Source: Agelas oroides (taxonomy: Eukaryota > Porifera > Demospongiae > Agelasida > Agelasidae). From it: a stretch of 64,000 nt of DNA. Below, one piece after another: positions 33,801 through 40,500 of this stretch (positions are counted from its first letter, which is position 1; each line of letters opens with the position of its first letter). The DNA lies in assembly GCA_949130485.1 (NCBI GenBank), contig OX422194.1:6274699-6338698 (forward strand), read 5' to 3'. Made by a program: the position numbers and the translations under genes. Under the pieces are notes generated by a model. That model ran no database searches. It saw only the letters and a list, made by a program, of their open reading frames with translations, and was not told the origin of the DNA.

Positions 33801-35801
33801 CATATGGACAAAGCTCGGCTTGAGTGGTCATTACATCCGGACACAGAAGCTATCAACCGATGGTCCACCAGCAAAACAAGCATGCTGTGTGTAGAAATAT
33901 GGCTCTTCACAGATATTTCGAACCTAGGTCTGTTCTGAAGTAATGTGTATTCAGTTAACAGAGGATGCTTACCTGCTGTATGTTGTGTGTAGAAATATGG
34001 CTCTTCACAGATATTTCGAACCTAGGTCTGTTCTTCTGAAGTAATGTGTATTCAGTTAACAGAGGATGCTTACCTGCTGTATGTTGTGTGTACCATTGTT
34101 GGCTTTTCTTGCTGATAATGAGATGCAGCTCCAGAACATTCATAAGGTTCAAAGGGCACTTTACCTCGTAGCTAGTGTTGTGCTTCTGCTTATAGGCACT
34201 GAGAAGAAAGCGTGCCCAATAAGTTGTTTTCACAAGCAAGGCAATCGACAAGCACCCTACATTCATTATGCTGTAGCATTTCAGGTATGCAATAACACTG
34301 GATAGTTTTAACCAGGATAGTCAGGTAATTGACAAATGCATTGTCATTGGTGTTACTCGTGATTCCTCGTTTTCTGATCTTAAAACCCTTTAAACTCTAA
34401 ATTTTTTTCACTTGAGACTACTTCTAGCAAATGCATGCCTTTAACGCACCATATCTGTCTGAGCTCTGACTCCAAAACTGAACCCAAGTGCACTTTCAGC
34501 CTTAATATGCAGATTCGTAACCTTAACCATGCCCACTCATTTTAACCCTTTCCAGCCCATAGCACGAATGGCAATATTGCGAAGGAGGAACGTGTTGTGT
34601 ATTGCGTGTCATATCGCCAATTGGGAAACAGCTACAGACTTCTGGTAACAAATATTATACAGCCTTGTAGTTTGCTTAGCATCAGTGGAGTTATGAAGCT
34701 TACCACAAAAAGTACAGGCTGTAAGACAAACGCAAGTTTTCAGACCGGAAATCGCTACCTTTGGTATATTCTCAAGCTTATAGCTTGGCTGTTTCGTGTT
34801 TGTTCTTGAAATTTGCAGCGTAGTTAGAGCTTTCCTTTAGCTTCACGTAGCATTTTATTGCATCTTCGTCGCTTGTATAGTTTTCGAGATCGGTCGTGAC
34901 TTACACGTCAACATCGCCCGTGCGATAAAATGCATGCTACGCTACGTTAACTTCCGGTCAGGAAGTAGTTAATTTAACTATGCGATATTAGCTTCCTGTG
35001 GGTGTAATGACTAGGAAGTTCGTACTACACCGCTAACGTGAACGAGAAGACTGAAAAAGGACCCTGTGTTGCCATGAGTATGGCGTCATTGGGCTGTAAA
35101 GGGTTAACGAGCAGGCAATAGTCAGCATCCTCAGTTGGCAGCATCCTCAGTTGGCAAATACCCGCTTAGAGCCCAAGCAGCCTTCCCTGCCAGAAATGAA
35201 CCCCCCAAAAGGTGATAGTAGCATTTTCTAGGCCTGTTCGTGCAGCCAAGCCTAGCAGCTGCCATGTGCATGTCATCCTGCGGGTGACCCCACCCACCTC
35301 CCCCTGTCCCACCCTTTCTGCTGATGCAGAACCTGTGCGCCACCGTGTAGACTCTATCTTTTCTGCGCAGTGCGCAGTGTAATGTAACCAGAAGTGCACT
35401 ATAGGGTTTAAAGGGTTAATTAATTAATTAACTTAATTAATGCCATAAATGCTGTCACCTGTTCATACTTGCCTTGTAAGTAGTTGACGTATTCATGGCT
35501 GGTTTTAGGACTTCCTGATTGCTGTTCAGTATGAAGCATAAAATCTTGCAGATTGAAGAAATCAACTGGCTCTATTGTGAGCATTAGACCAGATACAAGC
35601 CCTTCTCTTGTGCTTTCTAATATTATACAATTGCAAGCCACTTTCACTGAAGTAGGGAAGAATGCACTCCCACACATGAGACTATGCCAGTATATATAAT
35701 GTTTTCTATCTCCACAGGACCAGTATGTGTTCTGCCATGAAGTGCTGGCTGATTACATGGATAAATTTGAAAACTATTCCAATTTTAAGGACATGATTTA
35801 A
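546..35801 (+). CDS. Gene A: receptor-type protein tyrosine phosphatase (26 visible exons, 5' incomplete)
   Basis: Single-pass membrane tyrosine phosphatase. The exons listed separately below join with consistent phases into one open frame of about 1687 residues ending in TAA at 35799-35801. Domain order is FN3, Ig, CC-type Ig-like, Ig x4, FN3 x2, Pro-rich stalk, transmembrane helix, acidic juxtamembrane region, PTP D1, PTP D2. D1 keeps [17 protein letters not shown] and the Q-loop, so it should hydrolyse phosphotyrosine. D2 has WPE and MCNDGVGRTG and is probably inactive or regulatory. Two tandem phosphatase domains behind Ig/FN3 repeats are the classic layout of cell-adhesion RPTPs such as the LAR and PTPRM/K groups; I do not assign orthology. 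No signal peptide is visible, so the start lies upstream or in an unrecognised exon. The first two exons might belong to an upstream paralogue, because gene B lacks them. Confidence 0.9.
2590..2660 (+). repeat. Penelope-like element 3' tail fragment
   Basis: This roughly 65-bp stretch (GTGGGTGACTTTG, then CATCTAGGCCTG, then GGGAGATG...GTGGTT) matches the segment just after the hammerhead at 51093-51136 and another copy at 28585-28650. It appears to be a severely truncated 3' end. No coding sequence is attached. Confidence 0.6.
3665..4186. mobile_element. TTAA-flanked non-autonomous DNA transposon
   Basis: Both ends are TTAA followed by inverted CCCTTTACCAACC (one mismatch at the right end). 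A TTAA target and CCCTTT-type terminus are features of piggyBac-like MITEs. The interior (a GGGTGGGACAGGGGGAGG stretch) is related in inverse orientation to 35108-35340. It has no transposase. Confidence 0.6.
6126..6330 (+). pseudogene. Decayed psq-type HTH of a pogo/Tigger-like transposase
   Basis: An open stretch reads like a psq helix-turn-helix: '[12 protein letters not shown]' then '[20 protein letters not shown]', resembling the start of DDE transposases of the pogo/Tigger/jerky class. Upstream and downstream frames are broken and no DDE catalytic part is visible. It lies inside a gene A intron. The family call rests on short motifs only. Confidence 0.35.
6532..6735. repeat. Minisatellite, about 42-46 bp unit, about 5 copies
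   Basis: Repeats of GAGCTGACAAGGTTGTCAGG followed by AGGTTGTTACAACCTTTACC occur at 6547, 6593, 6635, 6679 and 6720. Each unit contains short inverted motifs (AACCTT/AAGGTT). It is preceded by a run of about 16 C at 6505-6521. Confidence 0.9.
6977..7297 (+). CDS. Gene A exon: Ig domain
   Basis: Phase 1-1 exon, about 107 codons, donor GTAAGA. It has the Ig signature Leu-Thr-Cys, then Val-Asp-Trp, then Gly-Gly-Gln-Tyr-Ser-Cys, with several sequons. It is most similar by eye to the Ig exon at 14244-14552 (shared YNLTCTVT and [18 protein letters not shown]), so the two probably arose by internal duplication. The acceptor could alternatively be six bases downstream, after CACAG at 6982. Confidence 0.85.
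7618..7890. mobile_element. Palindromic MITE, family TATGTGGCAGTCCCG (copy 1)
   Basis: Ends are inverted ATATGTGGCAGTCCCG followed by inverted AGAAATCGAAC. The centre carries inverted GGCGGGGCTCAT-type sequences. A second copy is at 18234-18493. The TA at both borders suggests a Tc1/mariner-type target, though this is inferred. The long frame across it reflects palindrome composition. Confidence 0.8.
8689..9042 (+). CDS. Gene A exon: CC-type Ig-like domain
   Basis: Phase 1-1 exon, 118 codons, donor GTGAGA. It departs from a standard Ig: ALLCWT, then adjacent Cys-Cys, then GNWFFPNG, then RG-x-x-V-x-L-x-RR, then [10 protein letters not shown] and YIGVY. Gene B has the same layout at 51774-52112 (ALICTT, CC, EWYFPNG, VRLNR, GVFRCEILDA, YVGIY). 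This spacing recurs in sponge proteins as I recall, but I cannot name a database family. The paired cysteines probably add a second disulphide. Confidence 0.8.
9844..10133. mobile_element. Long palindromic (hairpin) MITE
   Basis: Arms of roughly 100 bp face each other: left starting CTCATGGAAAATG, right ending CATTTTCCATGAG. The match continues through AAGAATGAGCAG, AGAGATAAAACAC and TGACTATACAGCTTTG. It has no coding content. Confidence 0.8.
10271..11400. mobile_element. TIR element, GGCTGGCTCA ends
   Basis: Left GGCTGGCTCAGTTTTTTTTT and right AAAAAAAAGTTGAGCCAGCC form imperfect inverted ends about 1.1 kb apart. A 58-bp hairpin element is nested at 10437-10494. No transposase frame is seen and the target duplication is unclear. 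Confidence 0.5.
10437..10494. mobile_element. Minimal 58-bp TIR hairpin of the TAGCCTCGTTCCCAGG family
   Basis: It consists almost only of inverted TAGCCTCGTTCCCAGG ends. The flanks are CGAATCAGG on the left and CGAATTAGG on the right, a 9-bp target duplication with one mismatch. It belongs to the same family as 42095-43023 and 58975-59570. Confidence 0.75.
11637..11921 (+). CDS. Gene A exon: Ig domain
   Basis: Phase 1-1 exon, 95 codons, acceptor ATACAG, donor GTGAGA. Key Ig residues are LNC, VTWRKDG and YNCTVEN. It is very close to the gene B exon at 58415-58696, with [12 protein letters not shown] and TYQTVLTI identical. It directly follows the CC-type Ig exon in both genes. Confidence 0.92.
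12229..12346. repeat. 16-bp minisatellite, about 7 copies
   Basis: Perfect or near-perfect copies of CAGTGTGGGACATATT (T for C at the variable position in the first units). It is intronic. The frame crossing it has no gene character. Confidence 0.9.
13011..13160. mobile_element. Palindromic MITE, CTCCCTGGGG family (copy 1)
   Basis: It contains inverted CTCCCTGGGG-TGTGGTC and GACCACCCCCAGGGAG arms around CATTGGTGT/ACACCAATG, next to a repeat of AACCTGTTA. It is the inverse-orientation relative of 21498-21688. Confidence 0.7.
13515..14065. mobile_element. TIR element, GGGGCGAGCCTGAGC family
   Basis: Left GTGGGGCGATCCTGAGCGAG and right CTCGCTCAGGCTCGCCCCAAT are inverted ends. Related copies are at 24226-24814, 25195-25632 and 63218-63687, with a fragment near 33568. 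The frame at 13659-14243 crosses out of the element and is not a gene. Confidence 0.7.
14244..14552 (+). CDS. Gene A exon: Ig domain
   Basis: Phase 1-1 exon, 103 codons, acceptor CTTAG, donor GTATGT. Ig residues are NLTCTVT, IEWLGP and GGQYTCQT. It resembles the exon at 6977-7297. Confidence 0.9.
14637..14984 (+). CDS. Gene A exon: Ig domain
   Basis: Phase 1-1 exon, 116 codons, acceptor ATACAG, donor GTGAGT, only 84 bases after the previous exon. It begins [10 protein letters not shown] and has LTCSIQ, TWSGQG and SGDYECEA as the B, C and F strand markers. Confidence 0.9.
15728..16106. mobile_element. TIR MITE with TACCATATA...GGGAAATTTT ends
   Basis: The left end TACCATATAGCTAGTGGGAA is answered by AAATTTCCCACTATATGGTA. 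The interior is rich in TTTTCGC motifs in both orientations. A TA target is likely. It has no coding capacity. Confidence 0.7.
16392..16721 (+). CDS. Gene A exon: Ig domain
   Basis: Phase 1-1 exon, 110 codons, acceptor CCACAG, donor GTGAAT. Ig markers are [16 protein letters not shown] and [10 protein letters not shown]. Two further cysteines (RAC and EEHC) could pair with each other. The following intron is almost wholly a transposable element. Confidence 0.9.
16752..17385. mobile_element. TTAA-flanked TIR element filling an intron
   Basis: Perfect 20-bp inverted ends TTAAGGGTGGTCGGAACTAA. It lies within the 16722-17398 intron, leaving only 30 bases before it and 13 after it. It has no transposase. 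The TTAA (or TTA) duplication leaves the superfamily open (piggyBac- or Harbinger-like). Confidence 0.85.
17399..17653 (+). CDS. Gene A exon: FN3 domain, first part
   Basis: Starts [10 protein letters not shown] after TTTAG and ends in phase 1 before GTAAGA. FN3 markers are [11 protein letters not shown], then a strand-C segment ending in tyrosine and valine. The domain finishes in the next exon; this is the only ectodomain unit here that is split. Confidence 0.85.
17848..17940 (+). CDS. Gene A exon: FN3 domain, last part
   Basis: 31 codons, acceptor CTTCAG, donor GTATGT. It reads [15 protein letters not shown], the typical FN3 F-G strand sequence, joined in frame to the preceding exon. Confidence 0.85.
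18100..18909. mobile_element. TTAA-flanked element with a nested MITE
   Basis: TTAACCCTTTACCCCTGAT on the left is answered by ATCGGGGGTATAGGGTTAA on the right. The termini are related to 3665-4186 and 34542-35107. A TATGTGGCAGTCCCG MITE (18234-18493) is inserted within it. Confidence 0.55.
18234..18493. mobile_element. Palindromic MITE, family TATGTGGCAGTCCCG (copy 2)
   Basis: Same inverted ends as 7618-7890, with inverted TAGAAATCGAAGGTTATTC and central GGGCGGGGCTCAT. No coding capacity. Confidence 0.85.
20058..20167. repeat. Near-perfect 110-bp hairpin
   Basis: Arms of about 48 bp (containing TCTAGATCTGAGGAGC and GGTCTTTTCCAACCA) are inverted around a loop of roughly 13 bases. It is intronic, 115 bases before the next acceptor. 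Confidence 0.95.
20282..20554 (+). CDS. Gene A exon: membrane-proximal FN3 domain with RRRR site
   Basis: Phase 1-1 exon, 91 codons, acceptor CCTCAG, donor GTGAGG. FN3 markers are [14 protein letters not shown] and YEVTVSG. A run [10 protein letters not shown] in the mid-domain loop fits a furin-type site. LAR-type RPTPs are cut by furin-like proteases near the membrane, so a similar maturation is plausible here but inferred. Confidence 0.88.
21209..21389 (+). CDS. Gene A exon: Pro-rich stalk and transmembrane helix
   Basis: Starts VSPPRR and has two RAQPEP repeats around PSPSPSP, then a hydrophobic run of about 25 residues from [10 protein letters not shown] to IGYFLY. Donor GTAAGT in phase 2. 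The preceding 20555-21208 intron shows no further exon. Confidence 0.92.
21498..21688. mobile_element. Palindromic MITE, CTCCCTGGGG family (copy 2)
   Basis: Inverted CCCTCCCTGGGG / CCCCAGGGAGGG arms around ACACATTGGT and ACACCAAT, then ATATAACCTGTTAC and its inverted partner near 21670-21688. It is the reverse-oriented relative of 13011-13160. Confidence 0.75.
21771..21982 (+). CDS. Gene A exon: juxtamembrane cytoplasmic segment
   Basis: Joined from phase 2 (codon AA+T). It reads [10 protein letters not shown], a basic-polar stretch with two nearby tyrosine-free Leu/Met motifs and MYELTE, then an acidic Asp/Glu-rich run and a Pro-rich end. It links the membrane helix to D1. No recognised domain. 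Confidence 0.85.
22233..22330 (+). CDS. Gene A exon: PTP D1 N-terminal helix
   Basis: Encodes [14 protein letters not shown] and FESEYQ, the usual start of an RPTP catalytic domain. Phase 1 in, phase 0 out. A longer frame at 22142-22738 reads through this exon, but its extra sequence is intron. Confidence 0.92.
22390..22477 (+). CDS. Gene A exon: PTP D1 pTyr-loop
   Basis: Encodes [15 protein letters not shown]. The usual pTyr-recognition motif KNRY is KNRF here, a Tyr-to-Phe change in the otherwise active domain. Confidence 0.92.
22780..22856 (+). CDS. Gene A exon: PTP D1, DYINASF motif
   Basis: Joins as [10 protein letters not shown] and ends [11 protein letters not shown], a conserved PTP core motif. 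Donor GTAAGA, phase 0. Confidence 0.95.
22944..22980 (+). CDS. Gene A micro-exon: PTP D1
   Basis: A 37-base exon coding [12 protein letters not shown], which corresponds to the conserved GY..AYIA(T/S)QGP segment. Acceptor TTTAG, donor GTTGGT, phase 0 to 1. Confidence 0.9.
23285..23382 (+). CDS. Gene A exon: PTP D1, DFWRMIWE
   Basis: Encodes [16 protein letters not shown] followed by [13 protein letters not shown]. The donor is taken at GTTAGC 23383, the only site that keeps phase with the next exon. Confidence 0.92.
23447..23578 (+). CDS. Gene A exon: PTP D1, KCEQYW
   Basis: 44 codons, phase 0-0: [10 protein letters not shown] and the strand leading to NIRTFTVES. Acceptor ATACAG, donor GTAAGT. 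Confidence 0.93.
23640..23939 (+). CDS. Gene A exon: PTP D1 catalytic WPD and P-loops
   Basis: 100 codons, phase 0-0. It contains the WPDHGVP general-acid loop and the [13 protein letters not shown]-loop with catalytic Cys and Arg, then [11 protein letters not shown]. All residues required for phosphocysteine chemistry are present. Confidence 0.97.
24004..24153 (+). CDS. Gene A exon: PTP D1 C-terminal part
   Basis: 50 codons, phase 0-0. [12 protein letters not shown] completes the Q-loop and last helix. It continues with linker sequence ending GFAEQFQ. Confidence 0.93.
24226..24814. mobile_element. TIR element, GGGGCGAGCCTGAGC family (inverted pair, left)
   Basis: Starts GTGGGGCGAGCCTGAGCAAG and ends CTCACTCAGGCTCGTCCCAA. 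Its interior (TTTAAATGCGCATTTAAAAT, GCAGTAGCCC) matches 25195-25632 in reverse orientation, within the same intron. Confidence 0.75.
25195..25632. mobile_element. TIR element, GGGGCGAGCCTGAGC family (inverted pair, right)
   Basis: Starts TTGGGGCGAGCCTGAGCAAG and ends CTTGCTCAGGCTTGCCCCCA. It is the reverse-oriented relative of 24226-24814, about 380 bases away. No transposase frame. Confidence 0.75.
25757..25856 (+). CDS. Gene A exon: D1-D2 linker and D2 KNRY
   Basis: Encodes [17 protein letters not shown] and [10 protein letters not shown]. The second domain keeps KNRY while D1 has KNRF. Phase 0 to 1. Confidence 0.92.
27320..27825. repeat. 23-bp minisatellite, 22 in-register copies
   Basis: The unit TCCACAAGCATGTAGAAACTG plus AG/AA repeats from 27323 to 27806 with exactly 23-base spacing and no indels. 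A G/A position varies between units. Because 23 is not a multiple of three and the minus strand has no stop, all three minus frames stay open; these long frames are not genes. Degenerate flanks (GGCACGTGTAGGAA; GGCACATGCAGGAA) suggest a host element. Confidence 0.97.
28028..28101 (+). CDS. Gene A exon: PTP D2, EYINASF
   Basis: Joins as [11 protein letters not shown] and ends [11 protein letters not shown]. Phase 1 to 0, donor GTAGGT. Confidence 0.92.
28196..28462 (+). CDS. Gene A exon: PTP D2 core
   Basis: 89 codons, phase 0-0. [27 protein letters not shown] and [11 protein letters not shown] are typical RPTP core sequences. Donor GTTTGT. Confidence 0.94.
28585..28655 (+). repeat. Penelope-like element 3' tail fragment
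   Basis: Contains ACAGTGGGTGACTTTGCATA, CATCTAGGCCTG and GGGAGATGTGGTTCATT, matching the sequence after the hammerhead at 51093-51136. No ribozyme core here. Confidence 0.65.
28808..29195. mobile_element. MITE with TACCGTATTTCTTCGA ends
   Basis: TACCGTATTTCTTCGA is answered by TCGAAGAAATACGGTA. Internal CGCCGCCCTCGAATAGT blocks repeat near both ends. Elements with this terminus are widespread in invertebrate genomes as I recall; the TA border suggests a Tc1/mariner-type target. Confidence 0.8.
30405..31121 (-). pseudogene. 5'-truncated non-LTR retrotransposon (RT C-terminal end)
   Basis: The minus frame reads like the end of jockey/CR1-type reverse transcriptases: [31 protein letters not shown] and [11 protein letters not shown] short CTGAAT tandem tail marks the 3' end at 30405-30422. 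The sequence is missing from the matching position of the element copy at 52885-54510, so it inserted into copy 1. It lacks the catalytic YADD region. Confidence 0.8.
31580..31952. mobile_element. hAT-like MITE with 8-bp target duplication
   Basis: Perfect 19-bp inverted ends TAGTGCTGAAACGAATAGT, flanked by GTCTTAAC at 31572-31579 and 31953-31960. The homologous position at about 53124-53132 in the other element copy is an empty site. The interior has ATTCGAATATTCGAT-type repeats and a TG microsatellite (31830-31880). Confidence 0.92.
32538..32701 (+). CDS. Gene A exon: PTP D2, WPE loop
   Basis: Encodes [18 protein letters not shown] and ends ITVMC plus two bases of the next codon. The general-acid Asp of WPD is Glu. 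Phase 0 to 2, donor GTGAGA. Confidence 0.93.
33280..33317. repeat. CA microsatellite
   Basis: Uninterrupted CA dinucleotides about 30 bases long, ending about 20 bases before the acceptor of the next exon. Confidence 0.9.
33336..33471 (+). CDS. Gene A exon: PTP D2 degenerate P-loop
   Basis: The join supplies Asn, giving [13 protein letters not shown] in place of [13 protein letters not shown]. It continues [17 protein letters not shown] and ends LVPQD. Cys and Arg remain, but His, Ser and Ala are replaced. Confidence 0.93.
33892..34090. repeat. Tandem duplication, 98 and 101 bp
   Basis: Two nearly identical adjacent copies (TAGAAATATGGCTCTTCACA to ACCTGCTGTATGTTGTGTG) differ by a 3-base insertion (TTC). 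Intronic. Confidence 0.95.
34542..35107. mobile_element. TTAA-flanked DNA element
   Basis: TTAACCCTTTCCAGCCC at the left and GGGCTGTAAAGGGTTAA at the right. Same terminal type as 3665-4186. A neighbouring block up to 35416 (ending GGGTTTAAAGGGTTAA) carries interior sequence of that family in reverse orientation. Confidence 0.65.
35718..35801 (+). CDS. Gene A last exon: PTP D2 C-terminus and stop
   Basis: 27 codons plus [21 protein letters not shown] and a short tail. It corresponds to the final helix after the Q-loop. Acceptor CCACAG. The protein ends without a PDZ-type or other extension. Confidence 0.93.
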   Translation, partial: DQYVFCHEVLADYMDKFENYSNFKDMI

Positions 35802-37499
35802 CAAGAGCATGTTGATTCACTTTGTACTATAACAATTATTGTGTATTTGCACATTAAAATTGCAGAGTTTGGTAAATTGGTGGAAAAAGCATAAAATCAT
35901 CATGTATGTATGTACTATATAACATTTTTGGAATGAACCAGAGTGAGCCCACCTGCACTAGTCAGTTCAGTCAAACTTATAGTTGTCTTTGGTCACTGGT
36001 TGAGATTCTGTTGCCAGCTGAGCAATGGGGAATTCAGTGTCTTTGTACCTCCTTGAAGATCTCAACTAGTTTAACTACCATTTCTGACAGTAGCTATATA
36101 GTTTATCCTGCCAGCCTATTGTTTTTATAGGACTTCTTGACTACCAGTGTTTCATAATGAAAATTGTCCACATAGGCACCATGCAATCACATTTACTCAA
36201 AATATAATTATCAACTCTGGATTGCTTTGCCATTCACATTAATTGTAGCTACATGGACCACGGCACTATATTATAAACCAGTATATATACATTAATTATT
36301 TCCTCTCATCTGTGTATTAGACTTGATCCCAGAACCAAAAACCAACCCCATCACAGATCACTTTACAGTCTGTAGAGAATGTGTTAGCAATAAACATGCA
36401 GGATAATTAAGGTCTATAGTATATGGGAACAGTCTAAGATATATATACTCAGTTTAGTTTTGATGAAATTGACTACTACATTCCCAACCATTGCCGCCCC
36501 CAGTATTTGCCAATACAGAAGTATATACTAGGAAGCAATGGCCTGGAAACAAGGCTAGACTAGCAAAGCAAAGCAATCAAAAACTGGAGATGGGGAGAGC
36601 TCTGGGATGCCTAAGAACAAAAACCAACAACACATGAATCTTGCTAGAACTACAGCAACTAAGACGCATTTCCATTTCTGTTTCCAGTTTTGTTTCCAGT
36701 TTAATTCCGTTTCATTTCCATTTCTTGCTTTTCCATATGCCCCTTTTGGGTATAGAAACCATACAGGAGTTGCACACTCTTACTGTAATAAACTCTTGGT
36801 TTTAACTTAAACAACACTGCTAGGAAGTTAAGTATGACTTGGACGTACGTGTATACTTGCACATACACTCAACTTGGCCTTCACATTTGATATAGAAATT
36901 CAGTTGAGTGCATTGCATGTGAACAGCAGAAACTAGGTTCTCTCTTCTTCGAAATTCACCCCTTCAGGCCTGGAATCAGGCTAGGTGCCTATTCATAACT
37001 TCTTCTGTAGATTGACAAGTTATGTATAATTGAGGTGGCATTTACCCAATCCACATTTATGGAAATTAAAAGTTGTTTCCGTGTATCCTCCACCTACTCG
37101 TACAATTCATCCTCCTCATCAGATTGCTACAGTCCTTGAGGAATCTGTAATTTCATTGTCATTTTAATAGAAAGGTATTTTTCCATACCTTCCCAAATTT
37201 GAAGGATTAAATAGAATTAAATTAATCCGGCACACCCATATGCATGCCATGGATATGGCAACCTGCCAACTCATGCAAGGATGGACATTCCTCCTTCCCT
37301 TCAAGTCCGGCAATGGTAAACAAACCTCGTTCCCAGGCCGCTAAGCAGTCTGGGCACGAGACTATTGGAACGAGCGCTTTCCACTTCGGAATTTCCAATT
37401 CAGTTCCAATCTGGATATACGGGTTTTGAAATACGAACTTAGAAATATGAAGTATGGATCTCGACCACGGGATAGAGGCTAATAGTAGCAGTTGAGTTG
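35802..37499. other. Intergenic region between genes A and B
   Basis: It holds the gene A 3' UTR and the region upstream of gene B. I see no other gene. There is a TTTCCA-rich pyrimidine tract near 36670-36730 and a short hairpin of the CTCGTTCCCAGGC type near 37325-37365. No clear TATA box is visible before gene B. Short upstream ATGs at 37447 and 37454 lead to stops before the main ATG, if they are in the 5' UTR. Confidence 0.6.
35853..35858 (+). terminator. Putative polyadenylation signal of gene A
   Basis: ATTAAA, the common variant hexamer, lies 52 bases after the stop codon. The cleavage site cannot be placed from sequence alone. Confidence 0.5.
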
Positions 37500-37578
37500 A
37501 TGGCGCGAGTGATGTCCTACTTGTTCGTGTTGGCAGCAGCACTGGCGTGCTTGGGACCAGGAATCAACGCGCAAGAAG
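37500..37578 (+). CDS. Gene B exon 1: signal peptide
   Basis: ATG followed by MARVMSYLFVLAAALACLG and GINAQE: a short basic n-region, a hydrophobic core and a likely cleavage after INA. Donor GTGGGT in phase 1, matching the acceptor phase of the Ig exon. A second in-frame ATG at codon 5 would also give a signal peptide. Confidence 0.75.
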
Positions 37579-40500
37579 GTGGGTAGATGCCCAGCGTACC
37601 CGTACATTTGCTAACATCATCACATGACTGTGTATACTAGCTACGGTTGGTGCAGCATTCAGTCCCACATTTCAGGCCAGCACTTAAATCCTGTGTAATC
37701 ATACAGAGATACAAGTGCTGCTGTCTGCTCTTAATCATGTGATAATAGCTTACTGTTTATTAAGCTAGCCAGTCGTGCTGATCTTGTGGCCTATACACTA
37801 CATTTACCACATAATTTGCAAACCAGTTGAGTTAGAATAATTGAATTAGTAATCACGTGCAATAAATAATTAACAGCCCACAGTGAACAGTGAAACCAAT
37901 TTATACCAGGCCACCCTCATTGTTTTCGCTCAGCAGATGCTAAACACTTAAGTAGTTTTTGGAGGAAATACGCACAAAAACCACTAGCTAAATCTACAGC
38001 TCACATTGCTAGTAAGTTTCTACAAGGGTTCCTTGGGCTCACTGTCACTGTTCACTATAAGCCACTATTGCAGTCTGTATGATCAGCAGATTGCAGTTCT
38101 GACTGGAGATGACAGTTTCATGATTTACAAATCTCAGCGTACTCAAGGTTATGCAGTGCTCATGAAAGTCTAACCAACTGGAAGTAGACTTAGTGCATTG
38201 TCACAGGGCACATAATGTTTGAACGGAACTGCAATTTGCTGTATTAAGGTAACTACTATTTGAGCTACTAGAAAACAACCTCCTCTGATTACAAATTTCA
38301 ATAAAGAAGGTTGGAAATCATGTATTGCCTTGCTCATGAGAAACAGGGCTACAAAATTTGACCCTTTAATCACTAAGGATTTCTCTTGAAATTGATTTCA
38401 ACTTTGGTAATGTCCTTGGTAGTCTAGTGTTCAGGCCTGAAGAGGAGATGAAAGTGTTTGGATTCTGCCCTAAGGAGAGACAGTGGACTCCCATGGACAG
38501 TCCCACCTGTCCCATGCTACAGTGGGATAGGACGGACAGTGGGATATGGGGCCCTGGAGGGACAGTGGACTCCCATGGACAGTCCCACCTGTCCCATGGT
38601 ACTGTGGGATAGGACGGACAGTGGGATATGGTGGCCCTCTGATGGGACATTGGACTCCTATGGACAGTCCCACCTGTCCCATGGTACTGTGGGATAGGAC
38701 GGACAGTGGGATATGGGGCCCTCAGATGGGACAGTGCATGGACTCACATGGACAGTCCCACCTGTCCAATGGTATAGTCGGATCCCATAGGATTTTGATA
38801 GCAGACTTAGACATCACTCGAAATCCGGAGTGAAATCCGTAGCTACCATATACATGTACTATCAATGTACTTCAGCATGCTCATGGCATCATTGCTGAGC
38901 ACAGCGAAGTGGAGCAAGGCTTGGTAATTGTGACATAGGCCTCGGAGGCGTGATGTACTAGAAGGCGTGACATAACAAGGCTCAAGGCTTGGTAGTTGTG
39001 TTGCAGTCTCAGCCCCACATGTAATGTCAAATGATGTCACATTTGGCCCCCCAGGGAGCCCCCCTGCAAGCTGCAGGCACATGTGATCTCCATTGCTGCT
39101 GAGTTAGCTGTCCAACTAACTCCAGTTCAATGTAGATCTAATTAGCAGCAAGCAAGCAACTTCAGCATGAACATCCAGTTCCACTTCATAGCTCATGATC
39201 TCAACCGTAAATAGCACTACTGAGCAAGCAACCAAGCTCGGTGTGAGCTTCCAGCTCGACTTTCATCTGAACCACCAAACGAACTCAGCATAAGCACCCA
39301 GCTCAATCTACATCGCTCAACAGTTTCTACACTCGTTTTATCTTTGTCTGCCCTAAACGAACTCCCTCGCCCAGCAGTTCTGGACTGACTGAAGAAAAGC
39401 TGGCTTTCCATGAAGGCCTTTCAACAGCTACTGTGTCTATCGCCGTACCCAGGCCAATGAACAGCCTAGGTGCGCAAGGCTAAGTATCATCAAGTAGCTA
39501 TTGTAGTCTATCACTTAGTGTCTGCCCCAATCAACAATAGTGGCCAGGCTGTGCTTTGCACACAAGGCTTTCTGCATGAGTGTACCCTAGTACATTGCTA
39601 ATAAGCCTTGTATAGCTATGAAAGAACTTCAATTTCTCTCCATCCAACTAACTACTTTTAAATCTCTCAAGGATAACATCATAATCACTTTGCCTCCTCA
39701 CTGATTATTAATATTATCAGACACATGCCAAAAGAGGCACAAAAGATGCTAAACACAATAAATGATACAAAGAGACTCAACTAGCTAAAGGGTGCTAGTA
39801 TAGTTCACAATGTACTCAAGATCACGTTTCTTAAGGTTACGGGATACCTTAGAGAGTGCTAGTAAGATCAATAATGCATGACAAAATTCATTTCACCACA
39901 AAGCATGTACGTTACGTGCATATGTTGGCTTCCTACTTGACTGCTGTACAAATCTCCCGCCTAGTGAAGCCGCATGCGCACTTTGTCAACCGCAACAACG
40001 TAATTATCTCAACTACATTGTAGCTAGCCATGGCTGCCGGTCACGCTGAGTTGCTTGCTCTTGCACAAAAAATAGCCTTCTGTGAATGTTGGAATGAACT
40101 TTTACGGACTTATACGGCTTGTAGACTCCTCCCTCGAGGGATTGACGGAAGATTTTGATGATTACTTGACTTGGAGTGAATATATGACCAGGTAAGTCCC
40201 TGGGCAGGGCTTTGAGCAGGCTATGATGCTCTATATTAGCGATTTGCTTTAATATTTTTTAAAAAGCTTCCGTCAGTCGCTAATAACCATTCCTAAGATG
40301 CCACTGGGCGCTTCTTACAGTTTCCTGGGCAACTTAACCGCGTGTTATCTTGTGCGCGAGTTGGTTAATATTTGAACCACCATAACTTGTGAACTGTTTA
40401 TATGTAGCTGATGATTTTTGCTGCACAGAGGCAGCTATGTGTGATGCTTGTGTGGTCCAAGTTTCATGTGCTAAGACTTTAGTATCCCTGTTTTAGTAGC